Assembly (NCBI GenBank): GCA_002862125.1
Contig: PHSP01000001.1
Location: 1,646,501-1,710,500 of the forward strand
DNA from: Methylobacter sp. KS41
GTDB taxonomy: Bacteria > Pseudomonadota > Gammaproteobacteria > Methylococcales > Methylomonadaceae
Direction of reading: 5' to 3'
Length of the DNA stretch: 64,000 nt
Each line of letters starts with the position of its first letter. Positions within the stretch are counted from its first letter, which is position 1. The position numbers and the translations under genes were made by a program. The notes under the pieces are model-generated. The model saw only the letters and a program-made list of their open reading frames with translations, did not search any database and was not told the DNA's origin. Below, piece by piece: positions 46,918 to 56,177 of the stretch.

Positions 46918-48915
46918 ATGTTTTTTCGTCAATTAGAAAATTTTGTTTCCCAATATCGCCGATTAATTGTTGTTTTAATTGCTGTTTTTATTATTCAGAT
47001 TTTCGAATCAATACTTCTACGTTTTAAATACGATTTATTTACAGGCGGTTTTCTACAGCCATTTTCCTACAAAACCATTTCTGAGCGCCTGACTTTTATC
47101 TTATTTTCGTTATGGTTTGATTTGACACTCGTTGGGCTTCTGGCCAGCATTTGGTTTTTTGTCGCCGACAGACTCAATAAATATGGTCAATTTATTTACT
47201 ACAATTTCGCTGCTCTGGTAGTGCTAATGGCTGGTGTTTGGCTGGCCTTCAAATTTAAAGTTCTGTCATATTTCAGTGACACGGTAAATCTTCAAATCGT
47301 CAAAAACCTGGGCGGCGGTAGCTTAAAAGAAGCCTTGCTTTATGTCAGCAATGAACTCGTTTTGTTCTTCGGTTTAATAGGAATCACTACAGTCTTTTTA
47401 GTTTTTTTTATCAGCTTTTTAAATAAAAGTGCATTTGTTCGACGGCTTGAAACAAATACTATAAAGCATAAAACTTATATGGGCCTTTTGTTATTTGCGC
47501 TTGTGTTAACACCGGTCATTACATTATTTGTATCCAATAATGATTTTTTAAGATATGGATTAGAAAAGAAAACCTCCTACCGGCTTATCAGTAGCGGCCT
47601 GGATAGGCTATCAGATTTCGATTTCGACGGATTTGGCAGCTTTTCTTATCCCAAGGATAAAGCTATTTTTAATGCCTCCAATAACCCTGGCGCAATTGAT
47701 ATTCCCGGAAACGGTATCGATGAAGACGGCTTTCTGGGTGATGCCGTCTTAACCGCTGATGCTAATGACACTCTTGCTGAAATAACGCCTCAAAGCGGCA
47801 AACATATCGTACTTATTGTCCTGGAAAGCGCGCGTGCGGATTTACTTGATCAAAAACTGAATGGATATTATGTAGCCCCAGTCCTCAGAGAGATCGCAAG
47901 AACAGGATCCTCTATAAAATATGCCTATAGTCACACAGGCTATACGACTACATCCATTAAGGCCATATTTAACAGAACCCTGGTTAAAAACAACAAGAAA
48001 ACCTCCTTGATTAAATTCCTGCAAGCAGCAGGATACCAGGTGTCCATAATTTCCGGCCAGGATGAATCATTTGGCGATGTTGCCTCAGAAACAGGTATGA
48101 AAAATAAGGATGTTTCTTATTTTGATGCTAGAACTGCACTCGATGACCGGGTTTTTCCCAGCAAGGAACAAGGCAGCTTGCGCCTTAGCGAAGAACGTGT
48201 TGTTAAGCAGTTTCAAACACGGATCAATCAGGCTGATTTCTCTAAACCACAGTTTTTCTACTTGAACTTTCAGGCTGCTCATTTTCCCTATTCGCATCCA
48301 AAAATGACTAAGCGGATTTTTAACAATTTGATTCCCCGCTCTGACATTAACGAGGAAAATAAAAACTGGGTTGCTGCAACCTATTGGAATGCCATTGCCA
48401 ATGCTGACTGGGCAGCAGGAAAAGTTATTGAATCATTAAAAGAGCGGAACCAGCTCGACAATACAACTATTGTTATTTTGGGTGATCATGGCGAATCCTT
48501 GTTTGATGACGGGTTTCTTGGACATGGACATGCCATTAATGATATTCAAACTAAAATACCATTAATTATAAATGACCCTGCTATCACCGTTGACGAACCG
48601 ATAGGGCAAGTTGATGTTGCTGAACTGGCCATCCGGTCAGCGCTAGGCAAAAACAATAAGTGGGTAAATAAAGATAAAACCGTATTCCAATGGGTAGGCA
48701 GTTTATCTCAACCTGCTTTAATAGCGCAGGTAACACAGCATGGCATTCGCACCATTTTTGATTTTCGTTCAGAACAGTTTTTTTTCAGCGATTTGAAGTC
48801 ATGGAAATCGTACAAAGATGCGCTATCAGATCCTGTGTTTAAAGATAGGGTGATAGACTTGATTCATAAGTGGGAAACCTTGCGCTGGCGTGAATATGGC
48901 GCGGAAAAATATTAA
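46918..48915 (+). CDS. Membrane sulfatase-family transferase (LtaS/EptA-like)
   Basis: A protein of 665 residues. Five or so N-terminal membrane helices (about 15-35, 60-85, 95-120, 140-165, 185-205) are followed by a periplasmic alkaline-phosphatase-fold domain (about 295-600). The domain has IVLIVLESARADLLD (metal-binding Glu and Asp), the SHTGYTTTSIKAIF block where the catalytic Thr is expected, and ILGDHGESLFDDGFLGHGH (metal ligands). This layout is shared by lipoteichoic-acid synthases and phosphoethanolamine or glycerophosphate transferases. It may decorate a surface polymer or lipid A. The genes after it make sugar-lipid intermediates. The precise substrate is unknown. Confidence 0.85.
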   Translation: MFFRQLENFVSQYRRLIVVLIAVFIIQIFESILLRFKYDLFTGGFLQPFSYKTISERLTFILFSLWFDLTLVGLLASIWFFVADRLNKYGQFIYYNFAALVVLMAGVWLAFKFKVLSYFSDTVNLQIVKNLGGGSLKEALLYVSNELVLFFGLIGITTVFLVFFISFLNKSAFVRRLETNTIKHKTYMGLLLFALVLTPVITLFVSNNDFLRYGLEKKTSYRLISSGLDRLSDFDFDGFGSFSYPKDKAIFNASNNPGAIDIPGNGIDEDGFLGDAVLTADANDTLAEITPQSGKHIVLIVLESARADLLDQKLNGYYVAPVLREIARTGSSIKYAYSHTGYTTTSIKAIFNRTLVKNNKKTSLIKFLQAAGYQVSIISGQDESFGDVASETGMKNKDVSYFDARTALDDRVFPSKEQGSLRLSEERVVKQFQTRINQADFSKPQFFYLNFQAAHFPYSHPKMTKRIFNNLIPRSDINEENKNWVAATYWNAIANADWAAGKVIESLKERNQLDNTTIVILGDHGESLFDDGFLGHGHAINDIQTKIPLIINDPAITVDEPIGQVDVAELAIRSALGKNNKWVNKDKTVFQWVGSLSQPALIAQVTQHGIRTIFDFRSEQFFFSDLKSWKSYKDALSDPVFKDRVIDLIHKWETLRWREYGAEKY

Positions 48916-49116
48916 CTTTCTTGTTGCTTACATATCTATTTTGTAATTTAAGGACTATTTTAACTTTACCAAATCTCACCTGAGAAAGAAGGAATCAGGA
49001 AAATTTTGGCGCGAACCACATAGTTATGTTTTTTACTAGTTCAGGGATTAATTAGTTCAATTATTCAAGAGAGCCAATATAATTGACCTAGCCATTATCT
49101 CTTTTAAGGGTATTTT

Positions 49117-50043
49117 ATGAATATACTGAACCTATCAATCGCTGTTCTTATCCCCTGTTATAACGAAGCAATTTCTATTGCAAAAGTTGTGAAGGAATTT
49201 CACGAAGTTCTACCCTACGCTAAAGTTTATGTCTATGACAATAATTCTTCAGATAGTACCAGTGAAATAGCAACGGATGCGGGAGCAATTGTTAGACATG
49301 AGTATCAGCAGGGAAAGGGAAATGTCGTCCGAAGAATGTTCGCTGATGTTGAAGCAGATATCTATATTATGGTTGATGGAGACGCTACTTATGACATTTC
49401 AAAAACACCTGAACTGATTGAGTTGTTGGTCAATGAAAATCTTGACATGATTAATGGACGCCGTGTCACGGTTGATAAATTAGCCTATCGACGTGGGCAT
49501 AGAATTGGTAATCGTATACTGAATGGTATTGTAAAGAAGACTTTTGGTAATCGTTTCGATGATATGCTATCCGGCTACCGAGTATTCTCAAGACGATTTG
49601 TTAAAACCTTTCCAGCAATGGCGAGAGGTTTTGAAATCGAGACGGAACTCACTGTACACGCAATGGAGTTACGTATGCCTGTAAAAGAATGCGAAATAAT
49701 TTACCGTGAGCGCCTGGATGGTTCTGAAAGCAAATTACAAACCTACCATGACGGACTACGTATTCTTACGACCATTTCTGCTTTGATAAGAGAAGAACGT
49801 CCATTGGCTTTTTTTGGCGGTTTATCTTTAATATTGACTGCCATATCATTAATATTGGCTGAGCCAGTTTTTATAACCTATCTGGATACTGGAATGGTAC
49901 CCAGATTACCGACAGCAATATTATCAATGGGCTTAATCTTTTTGGCCTTCCTGAGTTTTTTTTGCGGCTTAATTTTGGATACTGTAACGTTGGGACGAAA
50001 AGAAATGAAACGTCTGGCATACCTCAATTATCCAGCAAATTGA
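49117..50043 (+). CDS. Glycosyltransferase family 2 (GtrB/DPM-like)
   Basis: A GT-A fold enzyme of 308 residues: VLIPCYNEAISIAKVVKEF (nucleotide-sugar site), VYDNNSSDST, DGDATYD (metal-binding DxD) and MLSGYRVFSRRFVKTFP. Two C-terminal membrane helices (about 230-252 and 265-290) anchor it, as in bactoprenol glucosyltransferases and dolichol-phosphate mannose synthase relatives. It probably loads a sugar on a polyprenyl phosphate in the cytoplasmic leaflet. It is followed 163 bases later by the GtrA/GT39-like fusion. The sugar is unknown. Confidence 0.9.
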   Translation: MNILNLSIAVLIPCYNEAISIAKVVKEFHEVLPYAKVYVYDNNSSDSTSEIATDAGAIVRHEYQQGKGNVVRRMFADVEADIYIMVDGDATYDISKTPELIELLVNENLDMINGRRVTVDKLAYRRGHRIGNRILNGIVKKTFGNRFDDMLSGYRVFSRRFVKTFPAMARGFEIETELTVHAMELRMPVKECEIIYRERLDGSESKLQTYHDGLRILTTISALIREERPLAFFGGLSLILTAISLILAEPVFITYLDTGMVPRLPTAILSMGLIFLAFLSFFCGLILDTVTLGRKEMKRLAYLNYPAN

Positions 50044-50205
50044 TATTTATTTGATATCATCTGATTAGGCTTAACACTGGTAAATGGGCTGGCATTGCGT
50101 AAATTCAAACATGCAGAAATCTGCCAAAGGCTTGGTTTAAGCAATGACTTCAATTAAAGCTGTTGAAAATAACGTTACCTCTAAAGTGTTCAATCAAATC
50201 ATTTC

Positions 50206-52305
50206 ATGTTGTATCAATTCCTAAAATTCGGTCTTGTAGGAATAGCAGGTTTTATTGTCGATTCCGCTGTTCTATATCTGGGCTTGTATTTGCTTGGGTT
50301 GAATCTCTATTCAGGCCGGGTGTTGTCTTATTTAGTTGCAGCCAGTGCTACATGGGCTCTAAACCGTTTATATACTTTTTCAAACTCTGCTCGAACGGGA
50401 GTTGGCCGACAATGGAGTCTATTTTTAATCGTAAATAGCATAGGTGGTTTTGTAAATTACGGCGTATACGCTGCGCTTGTTTCATCTATTGATCTTTTTA
50501 CTGAATATCCTGTGTTGGCAGTTGCAATAGGCTCTTTAATGGGCCTTGTTTTTAACTTTTCTCTTTCACGCTCTTTGGTATTTAATACAAATAACTCCAC
50601 TATGAACGCAATTGCAATGTTAATCCAAAGCCAAAACAACTTAATATCCAAAACCAAAAAGTCATGGATTCTTTTGTCTTCATTGGCGCTCATGACAATT
50701 TTATTCAGCCGAGGATTATTTGACGAAAGCATCGGCTACCCAGATGCCGACCGAATTCTAATGGATGGTGTATTCATAGCCGATTATCTTCGCTCCTTAT
50801 CGTCATGGAGCCATCCGTTAGACTTCGCTGTATCTTACTATGCTCAATACCCGGCGTTAAGCATTGGTTATCGCCCACCGTTCTTTCCCACCATTGAGTC
50901 GCTCTTTATACTGACCTTAGGTGAACACGTCTGGAGCGGAAGAATGGCATTGATGTGTTTTGCGGTAGTCGGTTTTAGCGCATTTTTCGCATTAATTCGC
51001 CGTCAGTTTGATGAAAAAACCGCGGGTGCCGCGGTTGGATTAGTTGTTTCACTTCCGTCAATAGTTGGGTGGTCCTGGTACACAATGGCCGAGATCCCGG
51101 TGCTTTCAATGATCTTACTCACTGCGTACTGGCTATACAAATACTCTGAAGGAGATGGAGCAAAATATCTGTATTTTTCGATTTTTTCTTTTGTAGCGGC
51201 CCTATGGACTAAGCAAACTGCAGTTTTTGCAATTTTGTGGTTTATACCGTACTTGATAAGTCACCTTGGATTCAAGCCACTGTTCAATCGCAAGGAAATT
51301 TGGATCAGCATTATTATATTGATCATTCTGGTTACCCCATTAGCACTTATTACTTTCTGGCTGGGTGACTTAAATATTGGTCAATCAATTGGAGAAAATC
51401 CCAGAGGTCCGCAAATTCCAAGATATTATTGGGAGAATCTTATTCTATATCCGAAAGCGTTAATTACTGAACAACTAACATTGCCAGTTAGTTTGCTGGT
51501 TGTTTGCGGCTTAGTACAAGCGATCAATAAAAAGGATTCACGCATAAATTTTTATCTCTGGTGGATATTTGCTGTTTACCTGTTTTTTACTTCCTTAAAC
51601 GATCCAAAGCTATCCCGTTACACAATTTTCTGGATTCCGCCGTTTTGTTTATTCGCTGCGTTACCACTCTCTTACATTCAAAAAAGCTCAAATATTGTCA
51701 AAAGGAACATAATCGGTTTATTTATAATCTGTTCCATATTATATGGAGCGATAGCTAATTTTCAAAAAAAGCCGCAATATATAACCGCATTTAAAGAAGC
51801 GGCTGCTTATGTATTGAAAAATGCCGAGCGCCCGGTAGTATTTGTTGACGCCTATAATAACGGTTACTTTACTTTTTTTATCCGCCAGTTTGATCAGAAA
51901 AAACGTTTTTTTGTATTCCGGGGCGACAAGTTATTTTCATCATCCGCAATCGAAACAACTACTTGGTTAAAAATTCATGCACAATCACGGCAAGATCTAA
52001 AAGATATACTTGATACGCATGGAATTGACTTGATTGTCGCTGAGAGTTCTGACTACACGGGCCTGTCTATTCATAAAGAGTTTCGAGACTACCTGCAGAC
52101 TGATGATTTTACAAAGGAAACAAGCTTTCCAATTGAAAGTTCGCTGCCCCGTTATCGCAACCAATCCCTGGATATTTATCGCTACCGCAAAAATAATTTG
52201 AAAAAATCGGAAGACTGGATAATAAGGCTTCCCACAATAGGAAAAATCATTCGTATCCGGGCTAGCGATAATAAACCAATGCTGGAAAAAATGAATGCGG
52301 ATTAA
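50206..52305 (+). CDS. GtrA flippase domain fused to a GT39-like glycosyltransferase
   Basis: A polytopic protein of 699 residues. Residues about 1-125 form a four-helix GtrA domain (QFLKFGLVGIAGFIVDSAVLY, ALNRLYTFS, FNFSLSRSLVF) thought to move polyprenyl-linked sugars across the membrane. Residues about 145-520 are a multi-helix GT39/PMT-like region with an acidic first loop (GYPDADRILMDG). The C-terminal 150 residues are soluble. A flippase and the transferase that uses its product are thus in one chain, next to a GtrB-type GT2. The acceptor could be LPS, teichoic-like polymer or protein. The assignment of the C-terminal part is by topology and is less sure. Confidence 0.8.
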   Translation: MLYQFLKFGLVGIAGFIVDSAVLYLGLYLLGLNLYSGRVLSYLVAASATWALNRLYTFSNSARTGVGRQWSLFLIVNSIGGFVNYGVYAALVSSIDLFTEYPVLAVAIGSLMGLVFNFSLSRSLVFNTNNSTMNAIAMLIQSQNNLISKTKKSWILLSSLALMTILFSRGLFDESIGYPDADRILMDGVFIADYLRSLSSWSHPLDFAVSYYAQYPALSIGYRPPFFPTIESLFILTLGEHVWSGRMALMCFAVVGFSAFFALIRRQFDEKTAGAAVGLVVSLPSIVGWSWYTMAEIPVLSMILLTAYWLYKYSEGDGAKYLYFSIFSFVAALWTKQTAVFAILWFIPYLISHLGFKPLFNRKEIWISIIILIILVTPLALITFWLGDLNIGQSIGENPRGPQIPRYYWENLILYPKALITEQLTLPVSLLVVCGLVQAINKKDSRINFYLWWIFAVYLFFTSLNDPKLSRYTIFWIPPFCLFAALPLSYIQKSSNIVKRNIIGLFIICSILYGAIANFQKKPQYITAFKEAAAYVLKNAERPVVFVDAYNNGYFTFFIRQFDQKKRFFVFRGDKLFSSSAIETTTWLKIHAQSRQDLKDILDTHGIDLIVAESSDYTGLSIHKEFRDYLQTDDFTKETSFPIESSLPRYRNQSLDIYRYRKNNLKKSEDWIIRLPTIGKIIRIRASDNKPMLEKMNAD

Positions 52306-52400
52306 TTATAGGGTAATTGGTTATCCTGAAAATGCAGTCAAACAAATAGATCCGCGGGATTCATCTGCCACTTAACCGATTTTCTAAGTAACGAGATTTT

Positions 52401-52496
52401 CTATGCGGTTGTCGCGTGTAATCTGCAAAAACGGTTTGTTATCCGAATAGCATCATCAGCCCGTTGCAACCTAAATTTTTTGGCATAGAATTCCAT
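52401..52496 (-). CDS. Candidate small protein of 31 residues
   Basis: A short frame with a very good ribosome site (AAGGAG about seven bases before the ATG at 52496), starting MEFYAKKFRLQRADD. It lies between the Spy-like gene and the AT-rich island. It could be a true small basic protein, or the 5' remnant of a longer decayed gene. No homology can be claimed. A hairpin lies just upstream at 52533-52560. Confidence 0.3.
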   Translation of the reverse strand: MEFYAKKFRLQRADDAIRITNRFCRLHATTA

Positions 52497-52532
52497 CTCT
52501 ATCTCCTTAAATGCGCTCTGACAGGGTGTTTA

Positions 52533-52560
52533 GCTACAGGCCCCGTCCATAGGCCTTAGC
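52533..52560. other. Imperfect inverted repeat near the Spy-like gene end
   Basis: GCTA-C-AGGCC, nine-base loop, GGCCT-TAGC, one bulged C. It lies between the end of the Spy-like gene and the small frame at 52496, with no following T run on either strand. The role is unclear. Confidence 0.3.
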
Positions 52561-52584
52561 ACGGTCAATTAACTCAAAGTAAAA

Positions 52585-52932
52585 TTATTTTTTTGTTTCG
52601 CCTTGTTGCTTGTTTTTCCTTTCCTCTTGCCGTTGTTGCCATTTCTCATGGCGAAGTTTTTTCAATTCATCCAGCTTGGCCATCTGCCCGGAACTTAATA
52701 CTTTCTGCATGCGAGCGCGGGTTTCCTGACGAATGGCATCGAATTTTACACGCTCTTCTTTAAAGATTTCTTCCAATTTAGCTTTTTGTTCAGCGCTTAA
52801 ATCAAGCTGTTTGGACATGCGTTCCAATCTGTCGCCACGATGGCCTTCGAAACCGGGTCCGCCGCCTGGGTATGCGAATACGGTCACAGGCAGGGCTAAC
52901 GCTATTGCGAGTGTCGCGATTTTTTTGTTCAT
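52585..52932 (-). CDS. Spy/CpxP-family periplasmic chaperone
   Basis: A small secreted protein of 115 residues. A signal peptide ends around residue 20 (VFAYPGGG). The LTxxQ-type motifs are seen as LDLSAEQKAKLEEIFKEER (residues about 44-62) and LSSGQMAKLDELKK. The C-terminus is highly charged. Proteins of this family bind unfolded periplasmic proteins or metal and are often targets of envelope stress regulators. It stands 118 bases after a BaeR-like regulator, and in E. coli spy is a BaeR target, so regulation by its neighbours is likely. Confidence 0.85.
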   Translation of the reverse strand: MNKKIATLAIALALPVTVFAYPGGGPGFEGHRGDRLERMSKQLDLSAEQKAKLEEIFKEERVKFDAIRQETRARMQKVLSSGQMAKLDELKKLRHEKWQQRQEERKNKQQGETKK

Positions 52933-52962
52933 CTTCAGTCTCTCATTGATTAGGGGGAATAA

Positions 52963-52979
52963 AACGGGTTTTCTCCGTT
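52963..52979 (-). other. Hairpin between baeR and the Spy-like gene
   Basis: Minus strand AACGG, seven-base loop, CCGTT, followed by TTATT. A weak five-pair stem that could act as a partial terminator after baeR or as a leader element of the Spy-like gene. Confidence 0.3.
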
Positions 52980-53049
52980 GTCGAATTCTACTTTACGGAT
53001 GAATATCGCAAACAATATGTAGTAAATGTGGAAGTATTATGAAATTTTA

Positions 53050-53751
53050 TTAATCGCTACCCTGCTGTGGATCATAGCGATAACCGGCGCCGTACACCGA
53101 TTGAACCACCTCCTGTCCGGGCAACAGTTCGTCCAGTTTCTTTCTCAGCTTTTTGATGTGGCTGTCGATAGTGCGGTCCGAAACGATTCGCCGGTCCTGA
53201 TAAATCATATCCATCAGTTTTGACCGGGAAAAGATACGGCCTGGTTGCTGATGCAATACCTGTAGCAACTGGAATTCCACCGTGGTTAATTCGACTTCGC
53301 GTCCTTCTGCGGATATCCGGAAACTGTGGGCATCCAGTTTTAAGCTCCGGGTTTGAAAATCTGCATTTATAGGTTGCAAGCGGCGTAGCACCGCTTTAAC
53401 GCGAGCAACCATTTCGCGCAGACTGAAAGGCTTGCAAATATAGTCGTCAGCGCCCATTTCAAGCCCCAGCAAGCGATCGATTTCCTCGATGCGTGCAGTG
53501 ACCATAATAATTGGCGTTGTGCTGAATCTTCGGATTTCACGGCAGATTGCAAGACCATCGAGGCCCGGCAACATTAAATCCAGTAAGATAAGATCCGGAT
53601 TGTTCTGTTTGACCCAGGGAACGACAGTATCGCCATGAGTTAAAATATCGCTGGAAAACCCGGCATTCTGCAAATAATCCGCTTCCAGTTTGGCCAGCTT
53701 TTCTTCATCTTCCGCTATCAGAATACGGGTGGGAGTCTTATTCATAGTCAT
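53050..53751 (-). CDS. baeR: Response regulator, BaeR-like (OmpR family)
   Basis: A protein of 233 residues with a receiver domain (acidic pair in LIAEDEEKLA, phospho-Asp in PDLILLDLMLPGLDG, Lys in DDYICKPFSLRE) and an OmpR-type winged helix (TTVEFQLLQVLHQQPGR, VSDRTIDSHIKKLRKKL). It is strikingly similar to E. coli BaeR over both domains, including IEEIDRLLGLEMGADDYICKP. Its start overlaps the kinase stop by four bases. It probably controls the Spy-like gene next to it and perhaps efflux genes. Confidence 0.92.
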   Translation of the reverse strand: MTMNKTPTRILIAEDEEKLAKLEADYLQNAGFSSDILTHGDTVVPWVKQNNPDLILLDLMLPGLDGLAICREIRRFSTTPIIMVTARIEEIDRLLGLEMGADDYICKPFSLREMVARVKAVLRRLQPINADFQTRSLKLDAHSFRISAEGREVELTTVEFQLLQVLHQQPGRIFSRSKLMDMIYQDRRIVSDRTIDSHIKKLRKKLDELLPGQEVVQSVYGAGYRYDPQQGSD

Positions 53752-55190
53752 GATGGCGCCGGTAATTCAATGTGAATGGCTAGTCCGCCCAAGGCTGAGG
53801 CTTGTGCCTTGATTATGCCGTTATGCGCTGAGATAATATTACTGCAAATCGCCAGGCCAAGCCCCGCTCCGCCGTGGTTCCGGCTGCGCGAGCTTTCTAC
53901 CCGGTAAAACCGGTCGAACAGTTTGGGCAGTTCCTGGCTGGCTACGCCGGGCGCGCTGTCGGACAAATCAATCAGCAACCTATCGCCTCTTTTGGAAATA
54001 TTAATCTCCAGGCGGCCGCCACAGTCGGTATAGTTTGCGCTATTTTTGAGCAAGTTCCGGAACAGTTGCGATAAGCGGTCCGGATCTGCATAAAGACTGA
54101 CAGCGCCCGGAGGGTTACCGGACAAATTTACGCTCAGTTGTTTACTGGTGAATTCCGGCATTAACGCCGCCAGATCTTCTTTTAGTATCGCCACTGGGTC
54201 AGTAAGCGTTTTACGATAAGTTAACGCACCTTGATCAGATAAAGCCAGTTGATAAAGATCCTCTGTTAACCTGTTCAGCCGCATGACATCTCCGGACAAG
54301 GAATCGACTGCTTCAAGGGTCAGGGGACGAACGCCGTCTTGCAATGCTTCCAATTCTCCACTCAAAACCGCCAAGGGCGTGCGCAATTCGTGTGAAATAT
54401 CAGCGACCCAGCGCCGTCTGGCCAGCTCCGACTGTTCAAGGGCGGCGGCCATTTCATTAAAATCCCTGGCCAATTGACCCAGCTCATCGCCTGATTCAAC
54501 CGGCAGGCGGACATTATACCGGCCCACGGCCAGCTCCTTGGCAGCCGCGGTGATGCGCTTGAGCGGCCGGACCAAGGTATATGCGAGTAACAGAGCAAGA
54601 CCAGCCGAAAGGGCGATCATCAACAGTGTTATCCAAACGAACGATTTGGCCTGCCTTTCCATAAAGAGAATTTCACCGAGTTGATTGACCGGTTTACCCG
54701 GAAGCAACCCCAGAAAACCGACGATTTGTTCCTTATAATGAATAGGATGTAGAACTAATTGCGGCAGCGCCTCTCGACGGCCGAAAATAATCGATTTGTC
54801 CGAACGCAATAACATTACCCGCAGTTCCAACGGCGTGTAACGCTTTTTGCCGTGAGTATCGCGCCAGTCGGGGGGCCACTTATCCGTTGGTTCGGCCAGC
54901 GCTTTTTCCATCCAGGGCGCCGGAGGCCGGTGATGATGGTTATCGGATTGCATTAACAATTGAATCCACAGCCGTTTATTACCGGCCAATGGCTCCCAGC
55001 TTCCAGTCATGGCATAGTATTCGTTCAGTCCCTCGATCAAACTCTCCACCCGTTCGCGTTGCCTTGTTTCAATAAATTCTGTAAAGCCCTTATCCAGCGA
55101 CCAGCGCATAAACATATACATGCCTGCAACCACCAGCAAGGTAGTCAGCAGGAAGGTTAAAAATAACTTGAATCGGATAGATTTATGCAC
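53748..55190 (-). CDS. baeS: Sensor histidine kinase, BaeS-like
   Basis: A membrane kinase of 480 residues. The first membrane helix is at about 8-28, a periplasmic sensor loop of about 150 residues follows, and the second helix is at about 188-210. A HAMP linker comes next (LVRPLKRITAAAKELAVGRYNVRL), then the phospho-accepting His in WVADISHELRTPLAVLSGEL, and ATPase boxes (LFRNLLKNSANYTD, DSAPGVASQELPKLFDRFYR, GGAGLGLAICSN). The similarity to BaeS includes GELEALQDGVRPLT. It likely senses envelope damage. It overlaps baeR by four bases. Confidence 0.92.
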   Translation of the reverse strand: MHKSIRFKLFLTFLLTTLLVVAGMYMFMRWSLDKGFTEFIETRQRERVESLIEGLNEYYAMTGSWEPLAGNKRLWIQLLMQSDNHHHRPPAPWMEKALAEPTDKWPPDWRDTHGKKRYTPLELRVMLLRSDKSIIFGRREALPQLVLHPIHYKEQIVGFLGLLPGKPVNQLGEILFMERQAKSFVWITLLMIALSAGLALLLAYTLVRPLKRITAAAKELAVGRYNVRLPVESGDELGQLARDFNEMAAALEQSELARRRWVADISHELRTPLAVLSGELEALQDGVRPLTLEAVDSLSGDVMRLNRLTEDLYQLALSDQGALTYRKTLTDPVAILKEDLAALMPEFTSKQLSVNLSGNPPGAVSLYADPDRLSQLFRNLLKNSANYTDCGGRLEINISKRGDRLLIDLSDSAPGVASQELPKLFDRFYRVESSRSRNHGGAGLGLAICSNIISAHNGIIKAQASALGGLAIHIELPAPS

Positions 55191-55402
55191 GGTTGGGCTC
55201 TCTCGCTTGCCGGATAGCTTATTGTAAGTTTCAAATGTGCAATAAATATGAAGTTATAGTCCCCTCTGCCAGAGCGATGCGCTTAGGCCGCATGAAAAGC
55301 ACGGGGCATATCACCTCATTTCAGACTTCAAATAAAGGCCAGATAAGGAAACCGTGGAGGTTTGCGGCTATTCAAAATCCAGGATAAAAACGTGGCATGC
55401 AT

Positions 55403-56170
55403 CTACTTGCTGCTTGCCGGCTGAAGGCATTTATTCAAAGCATCGCCCAAAGCTTCGGCGATGTTATTGCGTATTGCTGCATCCAGCAATTTAAGTTCGT
55501 CGGCCCGATTGACAATAATTCCTGATTCCAGAAGCACAGCCGGTTGGCAGGCGGTCTTGAGAACAAGCAAATCGTCAAAATAATAGACGCCATTAAGCCA
55601 GTCCGCAAACTGGCGATTTTCACCCCGCACAGAATCGGCATGATGTCCGGTTGGTTTGAAACCTTTGTACCGCAATCTTTCGCCAATCCCGGAAGCGCAG
55701 AAAAGGGAGGTTTCCGGATGCGGATTAGCGCGAGAGACGAATAGGGAAAATCCCGAAAACAGATCGCTGTATGCCTGTCGTTTACCTTTTGGACTCCACC
55801 AGGACAGGTATTGAGGCTGCACCGAATCGTGATGCAGTGACAGGAAAAAATCTGCATTTTTAGCTGCCAGAGTGCGCGCACGAAGATCAGTCATGTCTCC
55901 TTTACCGCCAATTATCTGCACGGCAAAACCCTTACGCTCCAGAATGGGTTTTACAGCATTGGCTAGCGTCAGATTAAATTGGAATTCCGGCATGCCCCGG
56001 GCGCTGGCAGCACCGGGATTAGCCAGTGAATGACCTACGTCCAGTGCGACTGTAAGGGCAAAAGCCCACTGTGAAAGCAATAATGCTCCAAATGCCAGAA
56101 AAAAATTTAGTATCCGTCCAGAGCGTCTGTAAAAATAAGGGTTTGTTTTAATTTTTGGCAAGTTGTGCAT
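55403..56170 (-). CDS. N-acetylmuramoyl-L-alanine amidase (Amidase_3)
   Basis: A zinc amidase of 255 residues that cuts the stem peptide from MurNAc. A hydrophobic signal segment (about 20-39) precedes the domain, so it is periplasmic. Zinc ligands and catalytic residues are seen: ALDVGHSLANPG (His about 47), PEFQFN (Glu), SLHHDSVQ (His) and LLESGIIVNRADE (catalytic Glu). It has no AMIN domain or LysM, unlike AmiB/C. A GGAACT-GA-AGTTCC palindrome lies a few bases upstream of the ATG. It is separate from the bae genes by about 210 bases. Confidence 0.9.
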   Translation of the reverse strand: MHNLPKIKTNPYFYRRSGRILNFFLAFGALLLSQWAFALTVALDVGHSLANPGAASARGMPEFQFNLTLANAVKPILERKGFAVQIIGGKGDMTDLRARTLAAKNADFFLSLHHDSVQPQYLSWWSPKGKRQAYSDLFSGFSLFVSRANPHPETSLFCASGIGERLRYKGFKPTGHHADSVRGENRQFADWLNGVYYFDDLLVLKTACQPAVLLESGIIVNRADELKLLDAAIRNNIAEALGDALNKCLQPASSK

Positions 56171-56177
56171 GATATAA

